Notes: generated by a model from the letters alone, not told the origin. A stretch of 64,000 nucleotides of DNA from Mycolicibacterium crocinum (GCF_022370635.2 NZ_CP092363.2:62001-126000), one strand, 5' to 3'; counted from the stretch's first letter, positions 36,651-45,707 are shown. A program made the numbers and translations.

Positions 36651-36920
36651 TTAGGCTAGGCCGAGGAACAGCTTTTCGAGTTCGGCTTCGGTCATCGGTG
36701 CGCCACCGTCGGCGGCGGCGCCGCTGATGCATTCCCGCGTCCCGGCGGCGACGATCTTGAAACCGGCGCGGTCGAGCGCGCGGGAGACCGCCGCGAGCTG
36801 GGTGAGGATGTCCTTGCAGTCGCGGCCCTGCTCGATCATGGACGTCACCCCGGCAAGCTGCCACTGAGCCCGACGCAGCCGGTTGAGGACCGTGGCGGTG
36901 CTGTCTTGGCCACCAACCAT
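36651..36920 (-). CDS. cstR: CstR-like persulfide-sensing repressor (CsoR family)
   Basis: The 89-residue helical repressor has the CsoR/FrmR fold with C35 (GRDCKDIL) and C64 (GTRECI). The histidine that completes the copper site in CsoR, four residues before the second cysteine, is G60 here. Loss of that His with both Cys kept is the mark of CstR, which senses persulfides by cross-linking the two cysteines. The neighbours are exactly those of cst operons: TauE and rhodanese remnants and a persulfide dioxygenase. Four operator-like palindromes lie upstream of the dioxygenase. The ATG at 36920 follows GGAAGGAG. Confidence 0.85.
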   Translation of the reverse strand: MVGGQDSTATVLNRLRRAQWQLAGVTSMIEQGRDCKDILTQLAAVSRALDRAGFKIVAAGTRECISGAAADGGAPMTEAELEKLFLGLA

Positions 36921-36976
36921 GGCGTGCTCCTTCCTGTAATTGCTTTCGGTCGATTTCCCATGGCGGTATCAGCGGG

Positions 36977-37450
36977 TCAGCCAGCGGCTGCGGTCCGGGA
37001 ATGCCGAAGCAGACGGCGCATCGGGCAGTGCCCGTAGCGGGTGCAGGCGATCGAGATTCCGGCCGCTGTGAGTGTCAGACCCGCTGCGGCGGCGCCGACC
37101 GCGGGATGGACCTCCTCAGCCAGCATGACCGAGGCCATCAGCAGGACGAACCAGCCCGAACAGCTGGCGCAGCGTGGCCGGGTTGATGAACGCGATGAGT
37201 CGTCCACCGATCAGGGCGCCGAGGACCGCGGCGGTGATGACCATGCCCGCGAGCCGCCAGTCGATGTGCTCGGAGGCCAGGTGCCCGGCGAAGCCGGCGA
37301 ACGACTGCATCGAAATGACGACCAGCGAGGTGCCCACTGCGATGGGCATGGGCAGCCCGGCCAGTAAGGCCAGGGCGGGTACCAGCAGGAAGCCGCCGCC
37401 GGCACCGACCAGTCCGCTGATCACGCCGACCGTGCGCCTGGCGCGTTGCA
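36977..37450 (-). pseudogene. TauE/SafE sulfite/organosulfonate exporter, frameshifted
   Basis: GVISGLVGAGGGFLLVPALA and VGTSLVVISMQSFAGFAGHL up to NPATLRQLFG are the first half of TauE. The frame then needs one base removed near 37150 (an extra G) to continue WFVLLMASVMLAEEVHPAVG to its end. The start codon is missing; the text is fused to the rhodanese remnant. Confidence 0.78.
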
Positions 37451-37752
37451 GATCCCAGCGCTGCGCACCCCCGGTTGACCGCGAATCCACTTGGCTCCCA
37501 GGCGGTGATCCCGCCGCCGAGGATGTGCACGTTGACCAGCCCGGCGTCGCGCAACGTGTCCTCGTGCCTGCGCAGCCCGCTGACCCGACCGGCACACTAG
37601 GACCACGTCGGAGTCGAGGTGCTCGATGATCTCGTCGCGGTGCTCGCGCAACAGTTCGAGCGGAACGTTGTAGGCACCGGCGATATGGGCGGTCTCGAAC
37701 TCGCCCGCGTGCGGACGTCGGTCATCCGCGGGGTGGCGGCCGGTGTGGTCAT
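37440..37752 (-). pseudogene. Rhodanese remnant fused to TauE
   Basis: The start MTTPAATPRMTDVRT at 37752 is followed, after a frame change, by EFETAHIAGAYNVPLELLRE and the active loop VVLVCRSGQRAA. A further frame change leads to LRDAGLVNVHILGGGITAWE. The end AQRWDLQR runs directly into TauE text, so a deletion has joined them. It diverges from the persulfide dioxygenase. Confidence 0.75.
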
Positions 37753-37786
37753 GACGTCCTCTCGGTTGAAAGACCCCTGATATTGA

Positions 37787-37801
37787 TACCGCCCCGGGGT
37801 A
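37787..37801. promoter_or_regulatory. CstR/CsoR-type operator 1 (imperfect)
   Basis: TACCGCCCCGGGGTA is the weakest of four TACCC...GGGTA palindromes between the rhodanese and dioxygenase genes. It has one extra base and lies near the rhodanese start. Confidence 0.6.
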
Positions 37802-37822
37802 AAATGATCTCCATCGCACAGA

Positions 37823-37836
37823 TACCCCCGGGGGTA
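37823..37836. promoter_or_regulatory. CstR/CsoR-type operator 2 (perfect)
   Basis: TACCCCCGGGGGTA is a perfect 14-base palindrome and fits the GC-centred operators of CsoR-family repressors. Confidence 0.72.
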
Positions 37837-37857
37837 AACACAAGATGGGAATATTTA

Positions 37858-37871
37858 TACCCCACTGGGTA
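37858..37871. promoter_or_regulatory. CstR/CsoR-type operator 3
   Basis: TACCCCACTGGGTA keeps both TACCC/GGGTA arms around four centre bases. Its centre lies 35 bases from operator 2 and 21 from operator 4. Confidence 0.68.
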
Positions 37872-37877
37872 CTTGGC

Positions 37878-37893
37878 ATACCCATATGGGTAT
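37878..37893. promoter_or_regulatory. CstR/CsoR-type operator 4 (perfect)
   Basis: ATACCCATATGGGTAT is a perfect 16-base palindrome 50 bases before the dioxygenase ATG, so it probably covers the promoter or start of transcription. Confidence 0.72.
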
Positions 37894-37942
37894 TGCACGG
37901 CGGCCTCACCGCCACCACGAACGGGAAAGAGAAACCAGAGCC

Positions 37943-39322
37943 ATGAAGTTCATCCAGTACTACCTGGACTGCCTGTCGCACGCGTCGTATCTGATCGGTG
38001 ACGAGACGACGGGACGCGCTGTTGTTGTCGACCCGCAGCGCGATGTGTCTGAGTACCTTGCCGACGCCGAGAAGTTGGGGCTACGGATCGAACTGGTCAT
38101 CGAGACCCACTTCCACGCCGACTTCCTGTCTGGCCACCTAGAGCTGGCGAAGGCGAGCGGGGCGAAGATCGTCTACTCCTCGGTCGCCCAGACCGAATTC
38201 GAGTCGATGGGCGTCGCTGACGGGGAGCGCTACTCGCTGGGCGACGTCACCCTGGAGTTCCGCCACACCCCGGGGCACACCCCCGAGTCGCTGTCCGTCG
38301 TGGTCTACGAACACGCCGCCGACACGATCCCGTACGGCGTGCTGACCGGCGACACCCTGTTCATCGGTGACGTGGGCCGCCCGGACCTGCTGGCCTCGAT
38401 CGGCTTCACCCGTGACGAGCTCGCCGACAAGCTCTACGACTCACTGCGCACCAAGCTGATGACGCTGCCCGACGCGACCCGGGTGTACCCCGCACACGGC
38501 GCCGGCTCGGCCTGCGGCAAGAACCTGTCGACGGAGCTGTGGTCGACGATGGGCGACCAAAAGGCAACAAACTACGCCCTGCGCGCCCCCGACAAGCCGA
38601 CATTCATGGCCCTCGTCACCGAGGGCCAGCCGCCGGCGCCGGGCTACTTCGTCTACGACGCGATCCTCAACCGCAAGGACCGCCCCCTGCTGGACGAGAC
38701 CAAGATGCCGGCCGCGATGACCTACCCGCAGGTACTCGACGCAATTGACGGCGGCGCGGTGCTAGTCGATGGCCGCACCCCCGAGGAGTTCGCCGCCGGC
38801 CACCTGCGCCACGCCATCAACATCGGCCTGAACGGGCGCTACGCCGAGTTCGCCGGGTCGGTGCTACCGTCCGACGTCGATATCGTGCTCGTCACCGAGC
38901 CAGGCCAAGAGCTCGAGGGCAAGAACCGGCTCGCCCGGATCGGTTTCGACCGGGTCATCGGCTACCTCGATGAGCCCTACCAAGTGATGTTCTCCCACCC
39001 CGACGACGTCCAGGTCGCCTTGCGGTTGACCGCCAAAGCCTTCGACGAGCGGGCCGCGGAGATCACCGATCTGCAAATCGTCGACGTGCGCAACCCGGGC
39101 GAGGTCGAGGCGGGCATCATCCCGAACGCGATCAGCATCCCGGTGGGCCAGCTGCCCGGCCGGATCGACGAGCTCGACGCCACCAAGCCGACCGTCGTGC
39201 ACTGCGCCGGCGGCTACCGGTCCTCAGTCGCCGCGAGCCTGCTCCGCCAGCGGGGCTTCGCTGATGTCAGCGACATCCTGGGCGGCTACGGCGCCTGGGA
39301 CGAAGCCACCCAAAACGCCTGA
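37943..39322 (+). CDS. Persulfide dioxygenase-rhodanese fusion, CstB/ETHE1-like
   Basis: The 459-residue protein starts with a metallo-beta-lactamase fold: H56xH58 in ETHFHADF, H112 in HTPGHTPES, and D137 in LTGDTLFIGDVGRPDL. This is the iron site of persulfide dioxygenases. Two rhodanese domains follow. The first (about 260-345) has Thr at the cysteine position and is inactive; the second (about 370-455) has C421 in VVHCAGGYRSS. The enzyme should oxidise protein or thiol persulfides to sulfite and thiosulfate in the cytoplasm. The ATG at 37943 is the first good start, although its ribosome site is weak (AGAAACCAGAG). Four palindromes upstream suggest CstR control. Confidence 0.9.
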   Translation: MKFIQYYLDCLSHASYLIGDETTGRAVVVDPQRDVSEYLADAEKLGLRIELVIETHFHADFLSGHLELAKASGAKIVYSSVAQTEFESMGVADGERYSLGDVTLEFRHTPGHTPESLSVVVYEHAADTIPYGVLTGDTLFIGDVGRPDLLASIGFTRDELADKLYDSLRTKLMTLPDATRVYPAHGAGSACGKNLSTELWSTMGDQKATNYALRAPDKPTFMALVTEGQPPAPGYFVYDAILNRKDRPLLDETKMPAAMTYPQVLDAIDGGAVLVDGRTPEEFAAGHLRHAINIGLNGRYAEFAGSVLPSDVDIVLVTEPGQELEGKNRLARIGFDRVIGYLDEPYQVMFSHPDDVQVALRLTAKAFDERAAEITDLQIVDVRNPGEVEAGIIPNAISIPVGQLPGRIDELDATKPTVVHCAGGYRSSVAASLLRQRGFADVSDILGGYGAWDEATQNA

Positions 39323-39339
39323 GCCACAACAGAGGACCA

Positions 39340-39416
39340 TGAGCACTACTGCCAAACACCAGGTTCTGATTGTCGGCGGCGGGACGGCTGGCAAGAAAGC
39401 CGCGGCCGCGACATAG
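39340..39416 (+). pseudogene. Sulfide:quinone oxidoreductase, N-terminal stub
   Basis: Seventeen bases after the dioxygenase, ATG opens a frame with QVLIVGGGTAGKKAAAAT, the FAD-binding start of SQR-type flavoproteins, and stops after about 25 codons. The rest of the gene is absent. SQR makes the persulfide substrate of the dioxygenase, so its loss leaves the pathway incomplete here. Confidence 0.65.
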
Positions 39417-39456
39417 CCGACTCCAGGCCGCATCAACACCACAACGAGGAGAGATC

Positions 39457-39627
39457 ATGTGCTACCCCCTCCGGTGCGCCAAGTGCGGAAAGACAAGCTG
39501 GGGCGGTTGCGGTCAACACGTCGACAGCGTCATGCGGTCGGTGCCCGCATCCCAAAGATGCACCTGCACAAACAACTCCGTGGTCACACCAAAGCCCGGG
39601 CTCCGCCGACGGTGGTGGCGCCGCTGA
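39457..39627 (+). CDS. Small cysteine-rich protein (MCYPxxC type)
   Basis: The 56-residue protein starts MCYPLRCAKCGKTSWGGCGQ and has QRCTC after 18 more residues, six cysteines in all. This CxxC-C-CxC set suggests a small zinc ribbon. Similar tiny proteins are widespread in bacteria without assigned function. GAGGAGAGATC right before the ATG is an excellent ribosome site. The basic C-terminal tail after about residue 40 is probably not part of the domain. Confidence 0.7.
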   Translation: MCYPLRCAKCGKTSWGGCGQHVDSVMRSVPASQRCTCTNNSVVTPKPGLRRRWWRR

Positions 39628-39717
39628 CCGAACCACGGAGCCGGCAACGCGGCGGCACCCAAGGCCAACTCGCCGGCCAGGTGTATCGCATGATGAACAC
39701 CCAGCCTCTCGACGTCC

Positions 39718-40182
39718 TCAAGGCAAAGGGGACAGCAACCACGAGGGCTTCTCCCAGCTCGCTGGCTTCGTGGGCCAGGACCATGAGGGCACCGCGTACA
39801 GATTTGACGCTAGCCCACGTGCGGCGGCCGCCTTGTTGATGTCGTCGATGATCACGGCCCGGCCGGCGCCGGCCAGTGCAGTGATGCGGGCAGCGATGTC
39901 GACCGCATGCCCGAAATAGTCGCCGCCGCGGGCAACGGCGTGGCCGTGATGGATTACGGCCCGTATCGCCAGAAAGCCGTCTTCACCGGCGGCCCGGTCG
40001 GCCAGATCGGCGAGGGTGGCCATCATCTGGGTGTCGGCAGCCGGCATGACCGCATCCCCGATCGTCTTCACCAGCCTGGCCCGGGTCGTAGGGCGGTGTG
40101 GGCGAGGTTGACCAGCCAGGTCGACGAAGGCCACCGTCACCGCCACGGTGGTGAAGTCAGTTGTCGTGTCGGGCAGCATCAT
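39718..40182 (-). pseudogene. Decayed copy of the cyclase gene
   Basis: VAFVDLAG, ARLVKTIGDAVMPAADTQMM, AAGEDGFLAIRAVIHHGHAV and GGDYFGHAVDIAARITALAG match the cyclase at 13551-14279. A block after FVDLAG is deleted, and the C-terminal YHS domain is missing or out of frame. Confidence 0.85.
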
Positions 40183-40186
40183 TGAC

Positions 40187-40540
40187 CTAACGTCGAGCGT
40201 CGGGGGTGCGGCCGAGGCCGGGTAGGAAGCGGCCCACCCTGGCGGAGTAGTCGGTGTAGGCGCGGCCATGTACTCGGCGCAGGTACGGCTCTTCGACCTG
40301 TCGCACCTGCACCTCGATGCCGGCGACCGCGACCACCAGGCCGACCGCCGCAACGAGGTTGGGCACCATCAACGCCAGTCCGGTCAAGGTGAACAGCAGT
40401 GCGGTGAAGGATCGGGTTGCGCACCATCTCGAGCGGGCCGGTGGTGACCAGGGCGGTGGTCTCGGTGTCGTCGACCCGGATCTGCCACGACGCCCCCAAC
40501 CCGAGCTGCGCGAGCTGAGTGCCGACGATCCAGGCGACCC
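40187..40540 (-). pseudogene. Decayed copy of the ICMT-like methyltransferase gene
   Basis: LGASWQIRVDDTETTALVTT and EMVRNPI are in one frame; LALMVPNLVAAVGLVVAVAG, EEPYLRRVHGRAYTDYSARV and GRFLPGLGR are in another. The frame changes near 40400. The N-terminal third of the intact copy at 14566-15195 is absent. Confidence 0.85.
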
Positions 40541-41270
40541 ACCGTCCTGCGTGACGGCACCGAAACCACAGTCGCCTCAAACGAATTGCGGGTGGGTGAC
40601 CGGATGGTGGTGCGGCCCGGGGGACCGCGATGCAAACGGCGGGCGCGACCGCGGTCCTCGTCGAAGACCGCGAACAGCTGATCGGGGCGATTGCGGTACG
40701 TGACGAGCTGCGCCCCGAAGCCCGCCAGGTCGTCGAGCAGTTGCGCCGCGCGGGCTACCAGGTGGTGGTGCTCACCGGCGACAACACCGCCACCGCCCGC
40801 GCATTGGCCAAGCAGGTGGGATCGACACGGTGCATGCCGATCTGCGTCCGGAAGACAAAGCGGCGCTGATCGGTCAACTGCGCCAACAGCAGTCGACGGC
40901 GATGGTCGGGGACGGGGTCAACGACGCTCCTGCATCGGCCACCGCGGACCTGGGCATCGCGATGGGGGCGATGGGTACCGACGTGGCCATCGAAACCGCT
41001 GACGTCGCCCTGATGGGTGACGACCTGCGCCACCTCACCCAAGCATTCAGTCATGCCCGGCGGGCGCGGCGGATCATGATCCAAAACATCGGCCTGTCAC
41101 TGGGTTTGATCGCGATCCTCATCCCGCTCGCCCTCACCGGCGTATTGGGGTTGGCCGCGGTCGTGGCCGTGCACGAGCTCGCCGAGATCGTCGTCATCGC
41201 CAACGGGGTCCGCGCTGGCCGCACCAAACCCCTGGACAGCGTCGCGGCGGCGGAGCTGGCTAGATTGTCT
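40540..41270 (+). pseudogene. Decayed copy of the P1B-type ATPase gene
   Basis: A piece of the actuator domain (ASNELRVGDRMVVRPG) is joined directly to AVRDELRPEARQVVEQLRRA, so the part with TGES, SPC and DKTGT is deleted. After ALAKQVG the frame shifts, and MHADLRPEDKAALIGQL through MVGDGVNDAPASATADLG to the last helix follow. It cannot phosphorylate or pump. Confidence 0.88.
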
Positions 41271-42623
41271 TGGTCCGGCGGAGCCGGATTTTTGAGTCAA
41301 GTCTTGTGTTGTTGGGTAAGTGCTGGCTGTGTTCGTGTGGGTGGTGTTTATGCCGCGAATTGTGCTGTGGTGCCGAGGTTGTCGATGGCGTTGCGGTAGC
41401 TGGTTGCGGCTGTTCTGAGGTGGCCTGAATGTGGTTGTGGGGCAGCGAGTTCGGCCAGGCCGGTGGGCAGGATGCGGTCATAGATGGTGGTGAGGAATTT
41501 CGCGGTGTCCAGGCCGTGGTCGCTGACCTGGTAACGGTGGGTGCCCGGGATGCGGGTGATCAGGGCGCGGTGTTTGAGTCGGCGCAGGTCATAGGTCATC
41601 TGCCCGGTGGTGACGGTGTCGGGGTCAAGGCCGCGTAGTTCGGCGGTGTAGGCGCGGAGGTCTTTGTTGGCGAAGCCGTTGGGCTGACAGCGGAACACCA
41701 GCAGCGCCGAGAGCAGAGCGTGGCTGCGCTGGTCAGCTAGTCGCAGGCCAGGAACCCGGGCGCCGGTGGCAGTGGTGAGCGTATCGGTGAGGGTGTGCAG
41801 GGTGTCGATGCCGGTGATCGGGTCGCAGCGGAGTTGTTGGACGTGCAACAGACGTCGGTTGGCGCAAAAGCCGATCTCGCGTAGCGCGGGCAGATTGGTC
41901 AGCCGTTTCCCGATCCCGAAATCGCGGGTGTCGTTGATGGTGGTTTCGGTGCGTAGCGCTTGTCCTTCCTTGTGGTACTGCTTGATCTGGGAGTGCTTGT
42001 AGTCCACGTGCAGGCTTGGGGTGACACCGGCGGTGATCACCCGGGTACGAAACGGTCCCGGTGTCGGGCGGGGACCACGCCGTTTGAGGTGGCGGTTGAA
42101 GATCAAGGCGACCTGATCGGGGCGGCCGATGTCGAGGTTGTCGCGGATCACGTGCTCGAAAAACATCCGACCCGACACCGGTGTGTCCAGCATCTGGGTC
42201 AGGGAGAACTCGGCCTGCAGGATCGAGATGTCGTAGCGGTACCCAGCGGCCCGGTCGGCGGCGCTGAAGGGGTGCGGCAGCCGGGCCAGCCACTTGCGCA
42301 GCAGCGCGTCGATCTGGTCTTCGCCCAGCCGGTCGCAGATCGCCTGCAGCGTTACCGGGTCCTCGACGGCGGCGAACCCGTTATCCAAAGCGGTGAACCC
42401 GATCCCGGCCTTGGCGGCTTGGCGTTTGGCCCATTCATTGCCGTTGAGGCACAGTTTGGCGTTGTAGGAAAGTACGAACAGAACTTCAGAAAGAACGGGC
42501 CAAAATCGGCGTCGAGACAGTAGAAGTAGAAATGGTTGACCAGCCCGGTGGTCTTCACGATCCATGGGTAGGCATCGCCGTGGCGTCGCGGCGTTTCTCG
42601 GTGCGGAACAACGACGTCTTCTC

Positions 42624-44090
42624 GAGCTTGTCAAGATTTTTGTGTAAGTAATTGTGCTCGTTGGGGTTAGAGGTAGGGGTTGATTCGTTCGGGGTAGGCC
42701 AGGGCGAGTTGGGCGAGGGCTTGTTTCCAGTTAGTGGTGATCTGGCCCTCGACGAGGCGGGCTTCGGCGGTGCGTTTCGTGCCGAGCCCGCGCCCGCGTT
42801 CCTTGGCGCGGTCGCGGGCCCGTTTGTCTTCGATGTTGCAGATCGCCAGCCACAGCAGCTTGACCACCGCCGCGTCGTTGGGGAAGTGGCCGCGGTTTTT
42901 GATGATCTTGCGCAGTTGGTAGTTCAGCGACTCGATGGCGTTGGTGGTGTAGATGACCCGGCGCAGCATCGGCGGGAACGCCAAGAAGGGAGTGAACCGC
43001 TCCCACGCGTCCTCGAAGACCCGCACCGTGTTCGGGTTGGCTTGACCGAGATCGGAGGCCGCGAACGCGTCCAACGCCGCCCTAGCGGCCTCGGCGTCGG
43101 GCGCCTGATACACCGTTTTGAGTGCGGCCGCGACGGCCTTTCGCTGGGTGTAGGACACGAAACGCATCGCTGCGCGGATCAAGTGCACCACACAGGTCTG
43201 CACCAACGAGTCTGGCCAGGTCGCCTCGATCGCCTCGGGGAATCCGGTCAGTCCGTCGCAGCACACGATCAGGACGTCGGCGACACCACGATTGGCCAAC
43301 TCGGCGCACACCCCGGCCCAGAACTTCGCGCCCTCGGTGGCCTGAATCCAGATCCCCAGAACGTGTTTCACGCCCTCCATATCGACGCCAACGGCGATGT
43401 GGGCGGCCTTGTTACGCACATGGGCACCGTCACGGACCTTGACCACGATCGCGTCGAGATAGATCACCGGGTAGAACGATTCGAGCGGGCGACGCTGCCA
43501 GGCCAGCACCTCCTCGAGGACCTCGTCGGTGATCTTGGAGATCGTCTCGCGACTGATCTCGGTCCCGATCGTCGATGCGAGGTGATGCTCGATATCGCGC
43601 ACCGTCATCCCGCCGGCATACAGCGAGACGATCATGTCGTCGAGCCCCCCAACTCGGCGCGAGCCCTTGGGCACCAGCGTGGGGGTGAACGTGGCGTCGC
43701 GATCACGCGGGATCGCCAGTTCGACATCGCCGACGCTGGTGGCCACCGTCTTCGCCGACGAGCCGTTGCGTGAGTTCGGGAACAACGCAGCCTCGGGATC
43801 GCCCTTGTCGTAACCGAGGTGATCGCTGAGCTCGGCCTGCAACCCCCGTTCCAGGCCCGCCTTGATCAGCTGCTGGATCAATCCATCCTTACCCTCGAGA
43901 GTGACCTCGCCAGCGTCGATCATCGCGTACAGCTCATCAAGAGCGCCCGAGGCCTCCAGGGCTTCTACACCCGCTCGCTGCTCACGCCGACGTTCTTCAC
44001 GCTCAAGCTTCTTATCCACCACGGTCATCAGTGTGTCTCGGCTTTCAAATCGGGAGCACCACTACCTCACACAAACCATCTGACACGCTC
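42624..44090 (-). mobile_element. Complete IS256-family insertion sequence
   Basis: The ends are imperfect inverted repeats of about 36 bases, starting GAGCTTGTCA on the left and GAGCGTGTCA on the right. The eight bases GTCTTCTC lie directly outside both ends (42616-42623 and 44091-44098), a perfect target duplication of IS256 size. Confidence 0.92.
42667..44028 (-). CDS. IS256-family mutator-type transposase
   Basis: The 453-residue transposase has the DDE triad of IS256: Asp in VIYLDAIVVKVRDG, Asp in VLIVCCDGLTGFPEAIEATW, and Glu in TTNAIESLNYQLRKIIKNRG. The C/D(2)H-like region VQTCVVHLIRAAMRFVSY is present. Length and frame are intact, and fresh-looking ends suggest a recent insertion. 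Confidence 0.95.
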   Translation of the reverse strand: MTVVDKKLEREERRREQRAGVEALEASGALDELYAMIDAGEVTLEGKDGLIQQLIKAGLERGLQAELSDHLGYDKGDPEAALFPNSRNGSSAKTVATSVGDVELAIPRDRDATFTPTLVPKGSRRVGGLDDMIVSLYAGGMTVRDIEHHLASTIGTEISRETISKITDEVLEEVLAWQRRPLESFYPVIYLDAIVVKVRDGAHVRNKAAHIAVGVDMEGVKHVLGIWIQATEGAKFWAGVCAELANRGVADVLIVCCDGLTGFPEAIEATWPDSLVQTCVVHLIRAAMRFVSYTQRKAVAAALKTVYQAPDAEAARAALDAFAASDLGQANPNTVRVFEDAWERFTPFLAFPPMLRRVIYTTNAIESLNYQLRKIIKNRGHFPNDAAVVKLLWLAICNIEDKRARDRAKERGRGLGTKRTAEARLVEGQITTNWKQALAQLALAYPERINPYL

Positions 44091-44437
44091 GTCTTCTCCT
44101 GGGCACGACCCACGAGCAGCACCCCTTCCTGCCCGGTGAAACCGGCCAGGTACTCGTGCATGACATCGTCTTTGCGTTGCCCCTTGACGAAATCAACCCA
44201 CGGCAGCGCGTTGTCGCGGGCATAGCGGTGCACCGCGGCACTGAACGCCTCGGTGATCTTGGCCAGCGGTGCCGTCGAGGCGATCGGTAGCCCCAGTTGT
44301 CGGTGCACGTAGGCCACCAAACCTGGCGCATACTGCAAACCCGGAACATAGACGTTCAAATACATCCGGTCGATACACTCCACTTCGAACTGCATATGCT
44401 CGTTCAAGACATCGCCGACAGATCGCGCTACGGTCAT

Positions 44438-44834
44438 CTCAGGCTCCGATCGGACGGGCGGCCAGCAGGCCCACCAACCGCACAGTCGGTTCATACACCC
44501 GATCGACCCCGTCGACCAGGGTCACAACCCGCCCGACCGGAGCCCCCCAACACCACCGACCACAGACACGCCTCGTCGGGCTGGGGCGAAGCCCCGTTAG
44601 TACTGCGGCGGTAGTCGTGAGCAACCGCTAACTAGCGGCCAACTCGCGCTGACGCAGGGAATGCGACGATGGATCGAACTACCGGCCGGGGCCGAACGCC
44701 AGGATCGGCACCGGGGCGCCGACCCTTCAGTGTCTCGATCGCAACGAACAGACACCAAGGCCACGAAATTTGTGACCGCGAGCAATCGTGACCACAGGCG
44801 GCCTCTATTTCGTCACTGTGACGTAATACCGGCG
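44438..44834. other. Intergenic stretch before the toxin gene
   Basis: No gene was recognised. The stretch ends with the palindrome at 44811-44823. Confidence 0.4.
44811..44823. repeat. Palindrome CGTCACTGTGACG, copy 1
   Basis: The 13-base palindrome sits in TTTCGTCACTGTGACGTAAT, and a matching copy lies at 45651-45663. The two copies bracket the toxin-antitoxin genes. Confidence 0.6.
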
Positions 44835-45113
44835 TCAGGGACGCCGGTATACGTCCGAGCGGTGGTCGACGCGGTGGACCCAGATGGTCGCCGCGGGGTC
44901 GTCGATGCGGTAGAGGAGGCGGTAGGGGCCGCGCCTGGCGCTGAACTGACCGGCCAGCTTGCCACCGAGGGGTTTGCCGACTCTGCGGGGTTCTCGCGTG
45001 AGGTCGCCGAAGGCGAACTCGATGACCGCCGCCAGGATGCGCGGCGGCAGCTTGTCGAGATCGCGCCGCGCCGTTGCGGTGAAACGTGTCGTGTAGCCGT
45101 CTTCGGCGTTCAC
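44835..45113 (-). CDS. RelE/ParE-family toxin
   Basis: The 92-residue toxin shows the RelE fold signature: TTRFTATARRDLDKLPPRIL, GKLAGQFSARRGPYRLLYRI, and IWVHRVDHRSDVYRR at the end. The Arg residues and the late HR(S)DVY stretch resemble mRNA-cleaving RelE toxins. The start is the GTG at 45113, one base after the antitoxin stop; the longer open frame upstream overlaps the antitoxin gene. Confidence 0.88.
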   Translation of the reverse strand: MNAEDGYTTRFTATARRDLDKLPPRILAAVIEFAFGDLTREPRRVGKPLGGKLAGQFSARRGPYRLLYRIDDPAATIWVHRVDHRSDVYRRP

Positions 45114-45114
45114 C

Positions 45115-45396
45115 TCAGCGCGGCCGCCGTGGAACCTGGTAAGCGGCGCGGATCTCGTCCTCACCGTAGGTGCGACCGGCAGCGATGTCGGACTCGGACT
45201 CGGAGACCGATTCGACGATGCCGGGCTGCGACAGCCAGTGCAGCGTCTCTTGTATCGACTCCCATTCATCAACGCCGATCAGCACGGCTGCCGGCGCACC
45301 GTTTTTGGTGATGGTGATCTGGTCACGCGTATCAGAGACCGCATCGACATACTCGTTGATCTTGCTTTTTAGCTGCGATATCGGCAATATCCTCAT
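45115..45396 (-). CDS. Phd/YefM-family antitoxin
   Basis: The 93-residue antitoxin begins MRILPISQLKSKINEYVDAV, the Phd/YefM DNA-binding domain, then ITITKNGAPAAVLIGVDEWE. An acidic tail (SESESDIAAG) should wrap the toxin. It precedes the toxin, overlaps nothing, and probably represses the pair through its own promoter (TATACT-like box at about 45403-45410 on the minus strand). I chose the ATG at 45396. Confidence 0.88.
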   Translation of the reverse strand: MRILPISQLKSKINEYVDAVSDTRDQITITKNGAPAAVLIGVDEWESIQETLHWLSQPGIVESVSESESDIAAGRTYGEDEIRAAYQVPRRPR

Positions 45397-45650
45397 ACCA
45401 TGGAAGTATAGACCTAAATTAGGGTCCACCGCAGTCTCAAATTTAGCCGACAACAGAGACTATGGTCAATTCGGCGTCCCGCCTGGAACTTGCGATAAGG
45501 GCGCGACGGCCATCACGTTGGCCTCCAAAGACCCGGGTGCTGCAGCCTTACCGCGGTTCCAAACGCGCATCGAGGATTCGCGCGCAAACAGACAACGAAG
45601 CTGCCGAGATGCCGGCGCATGGGCGGGACTAGCCCTAGCTACGGCTGATT

Positions 45651-45663
45651 CGTCACTGTGACG
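45651..45663. repeat. Palindrome CGTCACTGTGACG, copy 2
   Basis: It matches copy 1 at 44811-44823, with similar flanks (ATTCGTCACTGTGACGCATT). The two copies are exactly 840 bases apart. Confidence 0.6.
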
Positions 45664-45707
45664 CATTAGCGGTTCAAAACGCCTCCGCCACACATGATTT
45701 CACGCGG

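Larger units (their letters stand above)
41348..44437 (-). pseudogene. Conserved actinobacterial gene of unknown function, split by IS256
   Basis: The N-terminal part starts with the ATG at 44437 (MTVARSVGDVLNEHMQFEVE) and reaches VLLVGRAQEK. Removing the insertion sequence and one GTCTTCTC copy lets it run on as TSLFRTEKRRDA. YPWIVKTTGLVNHFYFYCLD follows on the far side in a shifted frame. A single lost base near 42470 (SYF before YNAKLC) breaks it again, and then NAKLCLNGNEWAKRQAAKAG to the end at 41348 is intact. Similar long proteins occur in other actinobacteria without a known role. The gene is inactivated twice. Confidence 0.8.
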
